From NCBI GenBank assembly GCA_016490735.1, contig JAEMWC010000342.1:296001-360000 (forward strand): DNA of 64,000 bases, given 5' to 3'. Source of the stretch: Pachyseris speciosa (Eukaryota > Cnidaria > Anthozoa > Scleractinia > Pachyseridae). Positions within the stretch are counted from its first letter, which is position 1. Every line of letters starts with the position of its first letter. Of the stretch, positions 21,866-34,165 are shown piece by piece. A program made the position numbers and the translations under genes. The notes beneath the pieces are model-generated. The model saw only the letters and a list, made by a program, of their open reading frames with translations, made no database searches and had not been told where the DNA came from.

Positions 21866-23610
21866 ACGACTGATACCTTAGTATTCTCAAACTTAGTCCC
21901 AGCCTGTTCTCGGTAAAGCAAATATAAAATTACGGCAGATTTTAGTGGCGCACATCTTTAAATTTTGTGCGTTAACCAAGGAATACTTACAATTTTAAAT
22001 TCAGTTTTGACATCCTTCATTTCAGTCAGGCTAACCCCGTCTGTTTACCTGGCCTCATTTGTCCCCTCATTACTTCTGGCTTTGCTACCGAATCCAGAAG
22101 TCAAGGTCTCTTAATTAAACCCTTCCCATATTTAAGTAACTTGAGAATAGCCCATTCTACGGATGCGCGCTCATAGACCTGGCCTTTGAGCGGAAGCGAG
22201 GCTGGGAGTTTCTTTTGTTTTGATACAAACCTCAGTTTCAAGGACTGGGCTTTGGTCAAACTGGTATTCGCCTTGTTCTACAAATATAACAAAAATATGT
22301 AACAACGCCTCTTAGAAACCTAGTTGCAATAACAATAAGATAAGCAATGCACAATCTTACTGTGATATTTTTAGTGCGGGCTTGGGAAAGTACGTAAGAA
22401 ATACGTACAAGTTATGTCAGGAATATATATTTATTCCAAACTGTTTGTGTAGGTGCGAAAGACTGTTATTTAAAGTAACTATGAGCTATATATTTATAAG
22501 GCAGTAAGACTTAATTACGTGTGTTGTTTTGGAGATGTGTCGTAATTTTTGCGACATTTGTGATGCATACCATACGTAATTTTAATGTCCGTTAATATCG
22601 GGCACAGGCTAGATAAGTTATGACGGACTCAAATATTTTTTAATACAGGAATACTTTAGTAGTAGAACTGTCACTCCTTTTTGTATTTCTTAGGCATTTC
22701 AGAAGAATACCCTGGACTTTCTGAAAAGATTTACCAAGCTTTTTGGGCACAGCCTTTCAAATTTCGAAATGTGACCATGTTTTCTAAAATGGAAAACTTG
22801 GAAAAATATTAGTGACCGAAGATTTTAGGCTCATAGTTTGTATTGTTAGTTTGTTTTGCCAGTTATCGTTTGTATGTAAATCAGGGTTTTGTGACAATCG
22901 GTTGGTCTTTTCAAATTGAAGTTTTATGTTTAAATAGCTAACGACTATTAGTGCGATTTTAGGAACATTTTCCAGATATTCAGAAATTAGAATACCTTCT
23001 GGAAAGTTGAAGCAACTCAGTTTTGTCTCTTAGTAGTGATTTGGACAATTTTAATGATCGTGACGAGCGGTACTTTTCTGTTGTACTGTTTATAATCCTG
23101 TACAAGATGTCTAGTGTCTATTGTGTTTTGAATCTGTTGTTCAATTCCTAAGGTAAGTCAACATAACGTACTACTTTCCTATAATACTGCATACTATGCT
23201 GTAGAAGAGACTATGAACGAGGTCCTTAATTAAGTGTGACCATTTAAATGAAAGGTATGAAGCAGTGCTTGGCCTTGTGCTGCCGTTTCTGTCATGAGAG
23301 GTGGTTCTAAAGTTTGAGAGTATAGGCAAAGTCCTAAGTGTGTCCATGGAACTGAGAGTTTTTGGGCAACGATTTCCATCTTTAATTTCAAAATATTGCA
23401 CATGTGGGAACAGGAATTAAAGGACCACTGATATTGTTAATTGCGGAAGTCATAGGATAAAATGGCATGAGAGTCATGTCGTGATAATGGGATCGAAATG
23501 GACAGGGATTGCATTACGCAGGGTTTGTTTTGCAAGAAACGCTGAAAGATGTTAGGTAGGTTTGTTGCTAGGTAGGTTTATTACTGTAAATAAAAGTCTA
23601 TTTTGGCGAT
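21866..23610 (+). other. Probable filamin 3' UTR, ending near a poly(A) signal
   Basis: 1.7 kb without a gene or clear element after the filamin stop. A canonical AATAAA lies at 23589-23594, followed by a TTTTG/TTTTT-rich stretch. The length is unusual but not excessive for an animal gene; an earlier cleavage site cannot be excluded. Confidence 0.5.
23589..23594 (+). terminator. Candidate poly(A) signal of the filamin gene
   Basis: AATAAA on the coding strand, with T-rich sequence from 23620. It is the first canonical hexamer I noticed after the stop codon. Confidence 0.45.
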
Positions 23611-23708
23611 AACTGCTGCATTTTTGCTGTTTTCATTACCTCTACCACAAACGAGAATATAGCGTCATTCATTTTCTTCTTACATCACATCGGAAGATAC
23701 TCTTGGCG

Positions 23709-24003
23709 ATATCCCCTGGCTGATGGTATCACTTTTGTGGCGCCCTATTAGACCAACCAGAAATCGATTCCACAAGAGAATTCGCGAACTCTGAGCTATG
23801 AGCTATCGGTTCTTGAGAGAGAAGTGAAGTATGTACCGATATTTTGAGGAGTAATGCGAAAAATGTTACTCTCATAGAAATCCTTGGATGGGTGTTTCTG
23901 TCCTCGCTTCACGCGCAGACCTGCTATCCCCTGGCTGATTGTTTCACTTTTGTGGCGCCCTATTAGACCAACCAGAAATCGATTCCATAAGAGAATTCGC
24001 GAC
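23709..24003. repeat. 80-bp direct repeat, 215 bp apart
   Basis: ATCCCCTGGCTGAT...TTTTGTGGCGCCCTATTAG...GAGAATTCGCGA occurs at about 23709-23788 and again at about 23924-24003 with very few differences. Confidence 0.85.
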
Positions 24004-24009
24004 GCAAGC

Positions 24010-27000
24010 TGAGATATTTTCAGGATTGACCGAAAATCGTTGGCTATTGACGAGACTGACGTGAGAGATAATAAACAGAAGCGGTGTTTTCAGTCGGGTT
24101 AGTGCACGTTGTTGCGTGTGTGATACATAGCTGTTTAAGTTTCTAACAACACCCCTTTCTCTTGAAATAACTTGCCAGGAAGGAAGACATGTGGGTTGAA
24201 ACAACAAACAAACGTCCCGTACTGTTCCTGCACGTCAGTACCGGAAGGAAATTGAGTGTCCAAATCTGGCTTGAAAAAAAGAAGGCGGCGTGGGTTTTCA
24301 GTGCTCAGCACTTCTAAGAGCAATCGGTCGCGCGCGTGTAACTCGCACGCTTCACGCGCTCTTTTGAAATTCCTCTCGCTTTGTGATTTCATTCCTAAAA
24401 TGAAGGTTCGAATGGTCTCCGACGGACATGAACACTTTTCTCTACTCTGCACATCGATAAAAACTGTCTTTTGAGCTTGTTGTTAGAGCCACTTTCAATT
24501 CTACGTTCCACTTGTCCAAAGTTATCGAGTCAGTTGATAAAAACGTGATGAACACGATGTGCGTGGGCGAGATAGAAGCGCGGGGAAATTGCTCGAACAT
24601 AGATTTGTCGGTTCAGTGATTTGCTGAACAAGTGAAGCAAGGCGGCAGTCCGTGCACACGAATAATTACCATAGTTGAGAGGGCTCTCAGGAGCGCGATA
24701 AAGCAGGCATTCAAGTGCGTGGAGTGGGGGAGACAAAAATAGAGAAAGAAGGCTAATTTAAGAACTTGGCCAAGATTACGCTTTGCCAAGTTTAGTAAAA
24801 AGGGTAATAATTTTAATTTTTGCGAGAATGAATATATGAAAATCATTCACACATTCAATTTAAATTTTAAAACGACCGAAAACAAACAGGTTCGTTATTT
24901 TGATCCCCTTTCAAGAGAACAGGCACAAATTTGATTTCATCCATTGGGGCAAAAGTTTAATTTGGAGCTCGTTTTCGTGTGGGTTCAGGGGATGGTAAGA
25001 TCGTATATAAAGACACAGGAATTCAAGTCTGATTGCAGCATGCGAGGTTAATAATACGGCATACTATGCACAATATTGAGTATCTCTATTTTTTAAGTAG
25101 CCGATCACTGTTTTTCTTGGAGCTGCTTTCCGACCAAATTATTTAAACATAAAAGTTTTAATGCTGTCACTCTGCGCCTTTTGAAAAGTCCGCCGGCTTT
25201 AATCTTCAACGCTCCGCCAAAATTCCACTCTTTACAAACTATTGTTCATGGGTATCCTGTGTACATGCACCCTCTCCCCTCAGGAAAAAGGCGCAGCGGA
25301 TGTACACAGGCTAACCATGGGAACTTTGGTTTAAGATTTTTTATTGTTGCTGCTGAAGGAAGGAAAACTGCAAATATACAATGAAAATCTTAACCGCGAG
25401 CAAGTAAACAGAAAAAAAAGTTTCATTCAATCGTTGTTTCAGTCATTCATTTTCAGACAGAGCCACGTAAATAGTTTATTTTACAATCTTTTCCCATTAA
25501 AACTAAAAGTGTTGTCTGATTCATTATCAATAACGTAAACCTGCTTCGTCAGAGCTCTCATCTCAATTCACCATGGCATAGTCTTTCAATATTTCAAAAT
25601 TTGGCCGCGTCTTTGGGCCCTCACATCGTTATTTTAAATCTTCATTAGCGAAACTGAAAACATGCGCCTTAATTTGAAAAGCCAACAAAAAAGTCTTTCT
25701 TTGTTTCGACGTATTTATTACTTCCTTTCTAACTTCAGGCCGATTATTACTGCATGTTTCATTCTCGTCCGTGGACGCGTGTTTGCCGATCTCTAAGTCA
25801 AAAGAAATATTTTTCTTTTATGTAGAACTGGAAAATCTCTCACTAACAAAGGCGGAAAATAGATAAAAAGCGCATTTGTCAGCATAGATGACTCCTTCAA
25901 TTTTAATTTCGTGTAGAATACTTATTGTGCGCAAGGCAATAGTTATCCATAAACAGCACATACATAACATCCTGTAAGATCTGTTTGTGTTTTCATTCAG
26001 CAGAAACAACACTTTAAGAACTCTAAACTGGCAATTTTCCAAATATAAAATTGCCCAACAACTTGCTTTTGTATCAGTGAGTTCCTCGCTTGCTTCGGTG
26101 CATATCACTCATGACAACTCTGATAAAACCGTAGAATCAACTGAAGCCATTCTCCGAGGGCACAGAAAAGAGCTCCTTAACCTAAGCGACAGCTTCAACA
26201 TTTTTATCGGATGTAGAGAGAAAATTTGGATATTACTATCGCAAACGAAAAGTAAAAGAAAAGAAAAATAAGAAAATAGGAAAGTAAATCAAAGAGCGCG
26301 TGACGCTTTTCGTTTTCGTAAGTACGTGTGTTCCTCGGAAAAAAATTATAGGTCTTTTTTCTAGACAGATTAAAAATGCATATAACGTAAGAAGGAAGTC
26401 TTGAATGAAGAGCTTCCGTCCTGTATGGCGTCAGGCACTGCCATTAAATTTGAGGACCTCCCAAAACATTAGCTGCAAAGACAAAATTATCTTTTGCATT
26501 AAATATGATCTTATGTTTGAGAGATTACAACCGCAGAGTAAGCTTAAGACAAGGGTATGAATTGACACGAGATACTGAATCTAATTTGCTTTTTACTCCC
26601 GTCGAAAGATCACTACCTGTGAGGCTTTTATCAAGTTTTTTTTCTATTTTCCGTGCGTTTACCTAAAAGACAACCGCAGGTTTCGTTGCTTTACATATGT
26701 TTGGACCATAACAATTTTAGAGTGGAGCTGAAAATGCACAATGGACAAACCTTGAAATTGTCTCGCTGAATTAGACTTTGTTTTCAGCTGATTTTGAAAA
26801 CACATTAAAGGGAAAGGGACTATTTTCATGATCCGTTTGCCTGAAACGAAAACGTCTTGCTGAAAATACGAGCCTGATTGTATAAGTTTAAAACATCAGT
26901 GGCCTGAGTCTTGTTGAATCCTTTTTTTTAATTTTCACGTTTCGTGCGGAAAGTGAAAAAAATCTTTTTAATTATCTTTGAACGTTATTGAGAATAATAT

Positions 27001-27585
27001 TTCGGTTATTGTACTGTGAAAAGAGACTGACGCAAAAACAATTTCCTAATACTGGGAGAAAATTTGACAATAACACATTTCGCACTTTCTATTTGCCGTT
27101 CAAGTTGATTATTTTCCACTTTTTGTTTGACTTCCACTTGTCAAACTCAGCAACAATGAAAGGGGTTTTTCAGTTAGTTTGCATTGCAAATATACGTTTG
27201 TTTTATATTTATCCGAAAACGAGTGACCTTCACGCGTCATAAAGCAAATCATACTGTAAGCCACATATCTATGCATAAGCACGTGACCCGAATCACCAAT
27301 ATAAAAAAAGCTGCTACAGAGATTATCAGAAAACAGAAATTATTCAACACCTTGTCGCACCAAACTTTCGTTTTGCCGTGATCCGCAGCTAAATTTTCAT
27401 TACGCGAACAAAGGACAAGATTGCGATTGTTTTGAAATCCTTTTTCAGAAGAAGCGAACTCCCAGCGGAGTGACAAAGCAAATTCAGGCGCTCTATAATG
27501 ATTTTTGAATCAAAACACGAGTGATTACGTTAATTGTTTGATAGACAGCCCACAGGGGAATTTATAATAAGGGCTCAATTGAAAG
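24010..27585. other. Intergenic region, no gene recognised
   Basis: 3.6 kb of AT-rich sequence between filamin and the PTB gene. It has only short unconvincing ORFs on both strands and a fragment (24825-24860) of the GAATATATGAAAATCAT repeat seen at 8750 and 29920. Confidence 0.6.
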
Positions 27586-27590
27586 GTGGG

Positions 27591-27598
27591 AGTATAAG
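27591..27598 (+). promoter_or_regulatory. TATA-like box upstream of the PTB gene
   Basis: GTATAAGAG about 110 bp before the start codon at 27702, a spacing that allows a short 5' UTR. Another AT-rich TTATAATAAG lies at about 27562. Pattern only. Confidence 0.4.
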
Positions 27599-27701
27599 AG
27601 AGCGGATCGAGTGCAAGACGCGAACAAAACACAACCGGATCATCACAAACAACGCACGAGTCTTGACCACATCTGTCCGGAATACAAGTTGGTGATTTGA
27701 A

Positions 27702-28256
27702 ATGGAAGCCCAACTAAACAAACCGGCGGATTTTGCATGTAATGTACAATATCTCGGCAGCCTGAACGCCATGTACCCTCAAACGGGGACGCTGGAAAAC
27801 ATCGCTCGGCTTTACCAAAAAGGTTGTGCGCCAAACCAGAAGGACGTCAACGCCCAGCTTACGGTCACAAGGGACTGCGTGTCACTACTCAGCAAAAACA
27901 CTGAAAAAACGTACAAGCTTCGCAAGATTCTATTCTGCGCAAGTTACAAGAAGATACCAAAGGTGGTGGCTTTCAACTACCAAGTTTTGTCCTCGCCCAG
28001 ACGGCTCGAGTGCCACGCGTTCCTTTGCGCTTCGAATGAAGATGCAAGATGTATCGTTGCCGCGCTAACTATGGCGTTCAGACTAGCGTACAAGGATAAA
28101 AATTCGAACGAAATTCACGGCGATCAAACTGCGATGAATCACAAGGTTTGGAATGTGGACTCAGCGGAGGAGAAAGAGATGAAAGTCATCTTCGCCTTGC
28201 CGCGAAAAATTGGCGAAATGTTCGACTCTCTCACGAACTGCATCGTGGCAAAATAG
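27702..28256 (+). CDS. Intronless PTB/PID-domain protein, 184 residues
   Basis: Single open exon. Residues about 7-128 read as a phosphotyrosine-binding (PTB/PID) fold: ACNVQYLGSLNAMYP at the first strand (the YLG of PTB domains), LTVTRDCVSLLSKNTEKTY, LRKILFCASYKKIPKVVAFN (the CxxD/P..F.. strand), and a C-terminal helix CHAFLCASNEDARCIVAALT. PTB domains bind NPxY-type peptides or phospholipids in adaptor proteins; the ligand here cannot be told. The arrangement is somewhat like the FAM43 family, a tentative link. The C-terminal 56 residues are low in recognisable motifs. The ATG has G at -3 and G at +4. Candidate poly(A) signals (AATAAA) follow at about 28748 and 29062. Confidence 0.8.
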   Translation: MEAQLNKPADFACNVQYLGSLNAMYPQTGTLENIARLYQKGCAPNQKDVNAQLTVTRDCVSLLSKNTEKTYKLRKILFCASYKKIPKVVAFNYQVLSSPRRLECHAFLCASNEDARCIVAALTMAFRLAYKDKNSNEIHGDQTAMNHKVWNVDSAEEKEMKVIFALPRKIGEMFDSLTNCIVAK

Positions 28257-28259
28257 CTG

Positions 28260-29915
28260 TTAAGATGAGAACTCAATTTAAGAGAAACTGCTGTCAGTTG
28301 CGCAAGAAGTTGCGGTTGGCTTGTCTTAACAAGACGTCTAGAACTTTATGCGTCGGTTGAGCGCGTAGCTAAACCAACGCGATTTTTGGAGACCGAGATG
28401 CTTCAGAAACTGAACTTCTAAGAGGAATTTACAGAGTTGGGCCCAGCGACATCACTTTTAGGTGGATCGTTTATTTTTTATCAAAGTGAGATCAAGAATT
28501 TTGCTTTCGCGTTGCAAAAAGGACATTCACTATCTACCCCAGTCTGGAAGCGCAGAGTAAGCTAACTTGGTTTATGGTTAATTTCCATATTCTTGACTGT
28601 ACGGCGATGGGCTGATATTAAGTTCTGTATCAATATACGCTGTACTGTAAATAGCCAAATAACGCAGATTTGGAGCCATTTTTAGCCATCGCAAACGGTT
28701 TGACGTGGGGAACTTTTCAAAAAAGAGAACGTGCAGACTTGATTGTTAATAAAATAAATTAATATATTCAATGAATCTTATTTATGGTAATCTTGATGGA
28801 ATAGGTTTGGTCGAGACATATAGATGTCATGGTCTGTAAAGCAAAAACAGAAAACATTTGTTTGTATGTTTTTTCCCAAAATTTCGCTGAAGTCATGCAC
28901 TTATATTTACTGTAACCAGAAACCGACTCAGATTATATTTTTTCTTCATTGAAGAAACAATTGTAAATAGAATGGAGTTGTCGCCCTTAGGAGAAAATGA
29001 AATTAAATATAATTTATCTAAGATCGATTTCACGCAAGGATATATGCTGAGCGTAAAATATTAATAAACTTGTGATATTATGCTGATTTGCTTTGTGGAC
29101 TTGAATTATTTACGGATAATACGCGGTTTCACGAGTACTACTTATAGGTCGGCGTTGCTAATAATTCTAAATATGGTCCGAACTAACAAATTTAAAACAA
29201 GCTGTTTCGAAGATGCATAACTAGAATTTCGAGGATTATAAAGCCCTTAGCAGAAATTGAAGATAGTTATAAACTGTGTATCTAAGATCGATTTCACTCA
29301 TAAGAATACGCTGAGTGAAGAATATAAATAACTTGTAATATTTGTGTTAGACAGTGTGTTTTGTGTATTTAACTAATTTTATCGATAGCAACGGGGTTTT
29401 ACAAAATAACCGTGCACATTTTGTGTTGCTACCAAGAATTTCACATTTATAAAGGAAAGAAAAGGAAAATGAACATGTTTCAAATATATACTTCGTGTTA
29501 CAGCTTAAATTTGATTTCAGGTTATATTTTATTCAACCCAGGTCAAAATGAAATTCCTTTGTCTTCTAACCCTAATTATTCATGATTATAGACAAAGGAA
29601 TTTCAGTTTTCTAATATTTTTTATTTTCTTTATTTACTCCACATTATCATATTGAATAAGATTTCTTTCAGAGACTAGGAATAGAGAAGGAGTGGAGAAG
29701 GGCACGATATAGTAGACTAATTATATGCCCTTTTAACTTACAATACATAATTTGTTAAATAAATAACTTGAAATCAAATTTAAAATGTAACATATACGAG
29801 TATTTCAATAAAGAAGGTAATGAAATAGTGTTTTTTTTTACAAAGGATTAAGGATTCATAAATAATTCTGCGATTAATTAACTTGGTGTAGTCTAACAAC
29901 AAAATTAATGTGAGA
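28260..29915 (+). other. 3' flank of the PTB gene and intergenic sequence
   Basis: AT-rich. AATAAAATAAATTAATA at about 28748 and AATAAACTTGTG at about 29062 are possible 3' ends for the PTB transcript. Two similar segments, CTAAGATCGATTTCA followed 25 bp on by GCTGAG, occur at about 29018 and 29281. No gene seen. Confidence 0.5.
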
Positions 29916-29919
29916 TATG

Positions 29920-30105
29920 AATATATGAAAATCATATATTTGAACTGTGGATTAAAGAATGAATATGTGAATGATCATCGCAGTTATGAACACTACTTAT
30001 GTAGTGAAAATAAAGCCTAAAAAAAGTTCAATTTTTCAGGCTTTATTTTTGAATACTGCTCAAGTAGTGTTCACAACTGCAATGATCATTCACATATTCC
30101 AAAAA
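29920..30105. mobile_element. SINE-like foldback repeat, second copy
   Basis: Same family as 8750-9005: GAATATATGAAAATCATATAT at the left, then inverted arms GTTATGAACACTACTTA / AAGTAGTGTTCACAACTGC around a central hairpin of AATAAAGCCT and AGGCTTTATT. It lacks the tRNA T-arm found in the other copy. Confidence 0.65.
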
Positions 30106-30868
30106 TATTAATCTAGCCAAGACAGAAGTTGCCGTTTCCAAAAGAGATTTTTTTTTCTCACTTTAAGAGTCTGGCTTTCTTTTTAATTAATAAGATGTAT
30201 TTTTTATTTCCCTTGATCCGCAACTAATGGCAGTACTCTTGCTTCCGAGGATTAAACCAAAATGTTGAACAGTTCGCTCCCTGATGGCTGCAGAGACCAC
30301 TGGATGCGTGAAGTGTGGCTAGTTTTAGCAGATAAATTCGAGGATTGGTGCCGAAGTGGTGATTTTTTTTTTGCCTCATTCGTCTTTTCCTCGAGCCTCT
30401 TCTTTTTTCTATCTTTCGCGAAATTTACCAAATATTACAGATTTTGCGCGTATATGTTCGTATCTTCCTTTCTGATGTCTTGGTCATCTGGGGACAGTTT
30501 CAAACTGGAATTTTAAAGGCTTATTTTGAGCACTGCGCAAGAAAAATCTGGCACGTTTTCAATACGGAAAATCCATGTTAGACACATAGTTCCTCTCGAA
30601 CTTTGTTGATTTTAAGGACTAAGCCCAACCCCCCCCCCCCTCCCCCTTCTCCCTTTCTCATGCGTTCTCCTTCCACTTTTCTTTTCTGCCTCGTCCACAG
30701 GCTTTTCCTGTGTTACTGAAGGGAGCGCGGCAGAGTGCTGAAAACGAGTGGCGTGCGGGGGGGGGGGGGGGGGGATGGGAACGACTGCGGAGCGCGGGTG
30801 GGTGATGGGAAGGAGTAAAACATATTCAGTCCATTCACTCTAGCTTGTACCAGTCAGACTACTAAATT

Positions 30869-32070
30869 GAGAAAAAAACAAACAAATAAATAAATAGATA
30901 AATGAATTGATGGACAGGTGAATGAATGAACGAACGAGCGAATGAAAGAATGAAGGAACGAACGAAGGAACGAATGAATGAGTGAGTGAAGGAAGGAATG
31001 AATGAATGAATGAATGAATGAATGAAGGAAGGAAGGAAGGAAGGAAGGAAGGAAGAAAGGGATGAATGAATGAATAAATAACGAATTAATGAAAGAAAGA
31101 AAGAATGACTGAATGAATGAATAAAACAATGAATGAATGAATAAACAAACGAACAAACGAATGAAAGAACGAATGAATGAAAGAATGAATGAACGAAAGA
31201 ACAAACGAACAAACGAATGAAAGAACGAATGAATGAATGAATGAATGAATGAATAAATAAAAGAACGAATGAAAGAAAGAAAGAAAGAAAGAAAGAATGA
31301 ATGAACGAACGAACGAACGAACGAACGAACGAAAGAAAGAATGAATGAATGAAAGAATGAATGAACGAACGAACGAACAAACGAATGACAGAACGAATGA
31401 ATGAAGGAATGAATGAACGAACGAACGAATGAATGAATGAATAAAAGAACGAATGAAAGAAAGAATGAATGAACGAACGAAAGAAAGAAAGAAAGAATGA
31501 ATGAATGAACGAACAAACGAACAAACGAATGAAAGAACGAATGAATGAATGAATGAACGAACAAACGAACAAACGAATGAAAGAACGAATGAATGAATGA
31601 ACGAACGAACGAACGAACGAACGAATGAATGAATGAATAAAAGATCGAATGAAAGAAAGAAAGAAAGAAAGAACGAATGAATGAATGAATGGATGAATGA
31701 ATGAAAGAATAAATAAATGAACGAACGAACGAACAAGCGAATGAAAGAACGAATAAATGAAGGAACGAACGAAAGAAAGAAATAAAGAAAGAAAGAATGA
31801 AGGAATGAATGAATGAAGGAATGAATGAACGAACGAACAAACGAATGAGAGAACGAATGAATGAAGGAATGAATGAACGAACGAACGAACGAACGAACGA
31901 ACGAATGAATGAATGAATAAAAGAACGAATGAAAGAAAGAATGAATGAACGAACGAACGAACGAACGAACGAACGAACGAACGAAAGAAAGAATGAATGA
32001 ATGAATGAACGAACAAACGAACAAACGAATGAAAGAACGAATGAATGAATGAATGAACGAATGAACGAAT
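30869..32070. repeat. (GAAT/GAAC/GAAA)n tetranucleotide tract, left block
   Basis: 1.2 kb of four-base units GAAT, GAAC and GAAA with a few GAAG. On the minus strand all three frames stay open and would give Ser-Phe-rich repeats; these are artefacts. Homopolymer runs of C (about 30632) and G (about 30757) lie just upstream. Confidence 0.97.
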
Positions 32071-32075
32071 GCAAA

Positions 32076-32405
32076 AGGTCGGTCAGATACTCATTGCAAG
32101 ATAAAGGAGACTCTACTAATTAGAGAATTGAAGCCTACCTTAAATGAAAATGTAAGCAGCGAAAAGCTGTATCTCTATTAGTTTGCATCTTTTATATGCA
32201 AATTATTTTAAGCTTCTGTCAAGGTTATTATTAATTAGTTACTTATCTTAAATTTCAAATTTAGTTGTTACTTTAATTTCTAACGGTCACTTCTGAAGAT
32301 GTATGTCGAAACATACGAAACGTCAAGTTAAACGGTATAGTTTTATTTTTGTTTTCCAACAATGCGTTCTATTGTCATGTTTATCACCGCAGTTTGTGTG
32401 TTATT
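32076..32405 (+). mobile_element. 3' end of a Penelope-like element inside the tetranucleotide tract
   Basis: 32078-32181 encodes GRSDTHCKIKETLLIRELKP...SSEKLYLY and TAG, the typical C-terminal end of cnidarian Penelope-like proteins (after the GIY-YIG domain). The 3' part has CTGAAGA (32293), a short stem, and GAAACGTC (32317), a hammerhead-type core. The same tetranucleotide repeat resumes on the other side. No other part of the element is present. Confidence 0.8.
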
Positions 32406-32410
32406 TCTTG

Positions 32411-32822
32411 AATGAATGAATGAATAAAAGATCGAATGAAATAAAAAAAAGAAAGAATGAATGAATGAATGAATGAAAGAATGAATGAACGAACGAACGA
32501 ACAAACGAATGAAAGAACGAATGAAAAAAATAAAAAATGAAGGAATGAATGAACGAACGAACGAACGAACGAATGAATAAATAAATAAAAGAACGAATGA
32601 AAGAAAGAAAGAAAGAATGAATGAATGAATGAACGAACGAACGAACGAACGAAAGAAAGAAAGAATGAACGAACGAACGAACGAACGAACGAATGAATGA
32701 ATAAAAGATCGAATGAAAGAAAGAAAGAAAGAACGAACGAACGAATGAACGAACGAACTAGCGAATGAATGAATGAATGAATGAATGAATGAATGAATGA
32801 ATGAATGAATGAATGAATGATG
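32411..32822. repeat. (GAAT/GAAC/GAAA)n tetranucleotide tract, right block
   Basis: Continuation of the tract at 30869-32070 with the same unit mix, ending in about 16 uninterrupted GAAT units. The minus-strand ORF across it is an artefact. Confidence 0.97.
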
Positions 32823-32829
32823 GACTAAA

Positions 32830-34160
32830 TGGATCAATGTGTGGAGGAATTAATAAATGGATGACTAAACCGATAGAATGAACACCCAGTAAACACTCAG
32901 TAAGCAGCGGTCACATAAAAGAATTACTGATAAACTTGCCTTTCTAATTAAGAGCGAATTATATAAAGCTGTGAGTAATATTTGCGTTTTGCTGAGATTT
33001 GCACTTTAAAATTAGATATTCTATTTAATTTTGCCAACATGGATTCAGAAAGGTAAGTAAAATAATCGTCTCTTTCCTTTTCGGTCCGATTTTAATTTAC
33101 TCCCAGTGTTTCGTGGCGTCATAGGTAGTTTTTCATAGAGAATTTCGAATTTTGATGCCTGAATTGAACTGAAATTGTAGTAGTCGTTAATCGATTTTCC
33201 TCCATATTCCATTGGGTCTGTGCTATACAAGAATCGAGAGCTGTGGTATCAGCAAAACCCTTAGCCGCGATTTAACTTGGTCGTTAGCCCGAGGAAGATT
33301 GCGGCAATTGAATTCTCGTAATTTATAAACCGATTACAATGCTAAATATTCACATCCTTTTTTTTGGAATACCTCTTTGCATGAAAATGCAAATATCGGA
33401 GGGCTTCTAGGTAATGGTAATCAAGATCATGATGGAACCCTGCTGTGATTTTCAGAAAGCACGTTCGGCTAGGTGATCAATTAACATCCTGATTTGTATA
33501 TGTATGCGTTTAGATGGACCAGCCACTGGTAAAGAACTGCAACAGGAACTGTAACATTGCTTAACAGGAAACAGCCGATGCAGTATCACAACCTCGACTT
33601 CGCCTTTCCCTCGATCTTATTCCTACGGGACATTTGTCGCAAGGGAATTCAAATTGCAATTTAAATTTAAAATAACAAAGCAGTTATTGAAACATTTCAA
33701 TACCAATAAAATTACCAGCACAACTTTCTAAACTTTTCATAGAGTTTACTTTGAGATTTGATGTCAATAGTGAGAGTACAATTACTGCTGTGCCTTTCCG
33801 CCATACATGCGTTCTATCACCGAGAGAATGACGATTCAACTAGTTGAAAAACTACACCAGTATTTTCTAGTGACCTTTGGAGTACGTCGTTGACAATGAT
33901 TATAAGATCTAATAAAGGTCGTGTAGACCTGTCAATGCTACTGGAAACGTGTGATGATAATGTTATTGCGATATTATAAAGAATGGTCTCCAGTGTATAA
34001 GAGGCCTCAAATTTGATTCCGTGGGCTATTAAGTTCAGTTTAGTGCTGTATGTAAACAAAAACGAGATATGCAGTACAAATGCACCTACAAACTACAATT
34101 GAAGTTGAATGGAATGTCATTGCAGTTTCCCGTATTTTCTAAAGAATAGTTTTGTCTCGG
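32830..34160. other. Intergenic region 3' of the MIEAP-like gene
   Basis: 1.3 kb, AT-rich, no gene or recognisable element. It must contain the 3' UTR of the minus-strand gene, but I could not place its poly(A) signal. Confidence 0.5.
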
Positions 34161-34165
34161 GCAAC

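Noticed and set aside
30262..30516. 84-codon ORF with Phe-rich segment
   Set aside because: Low complexity, no homologous pattern and no support from context.
30854..32837. Long minus-strand ORFs rich in HSFxRSF repeats (up to 406 codons)
   Set aside because: They are translations of the GAAT/GAAC/GAAA tetranucleotide tract, open in several frames at once.
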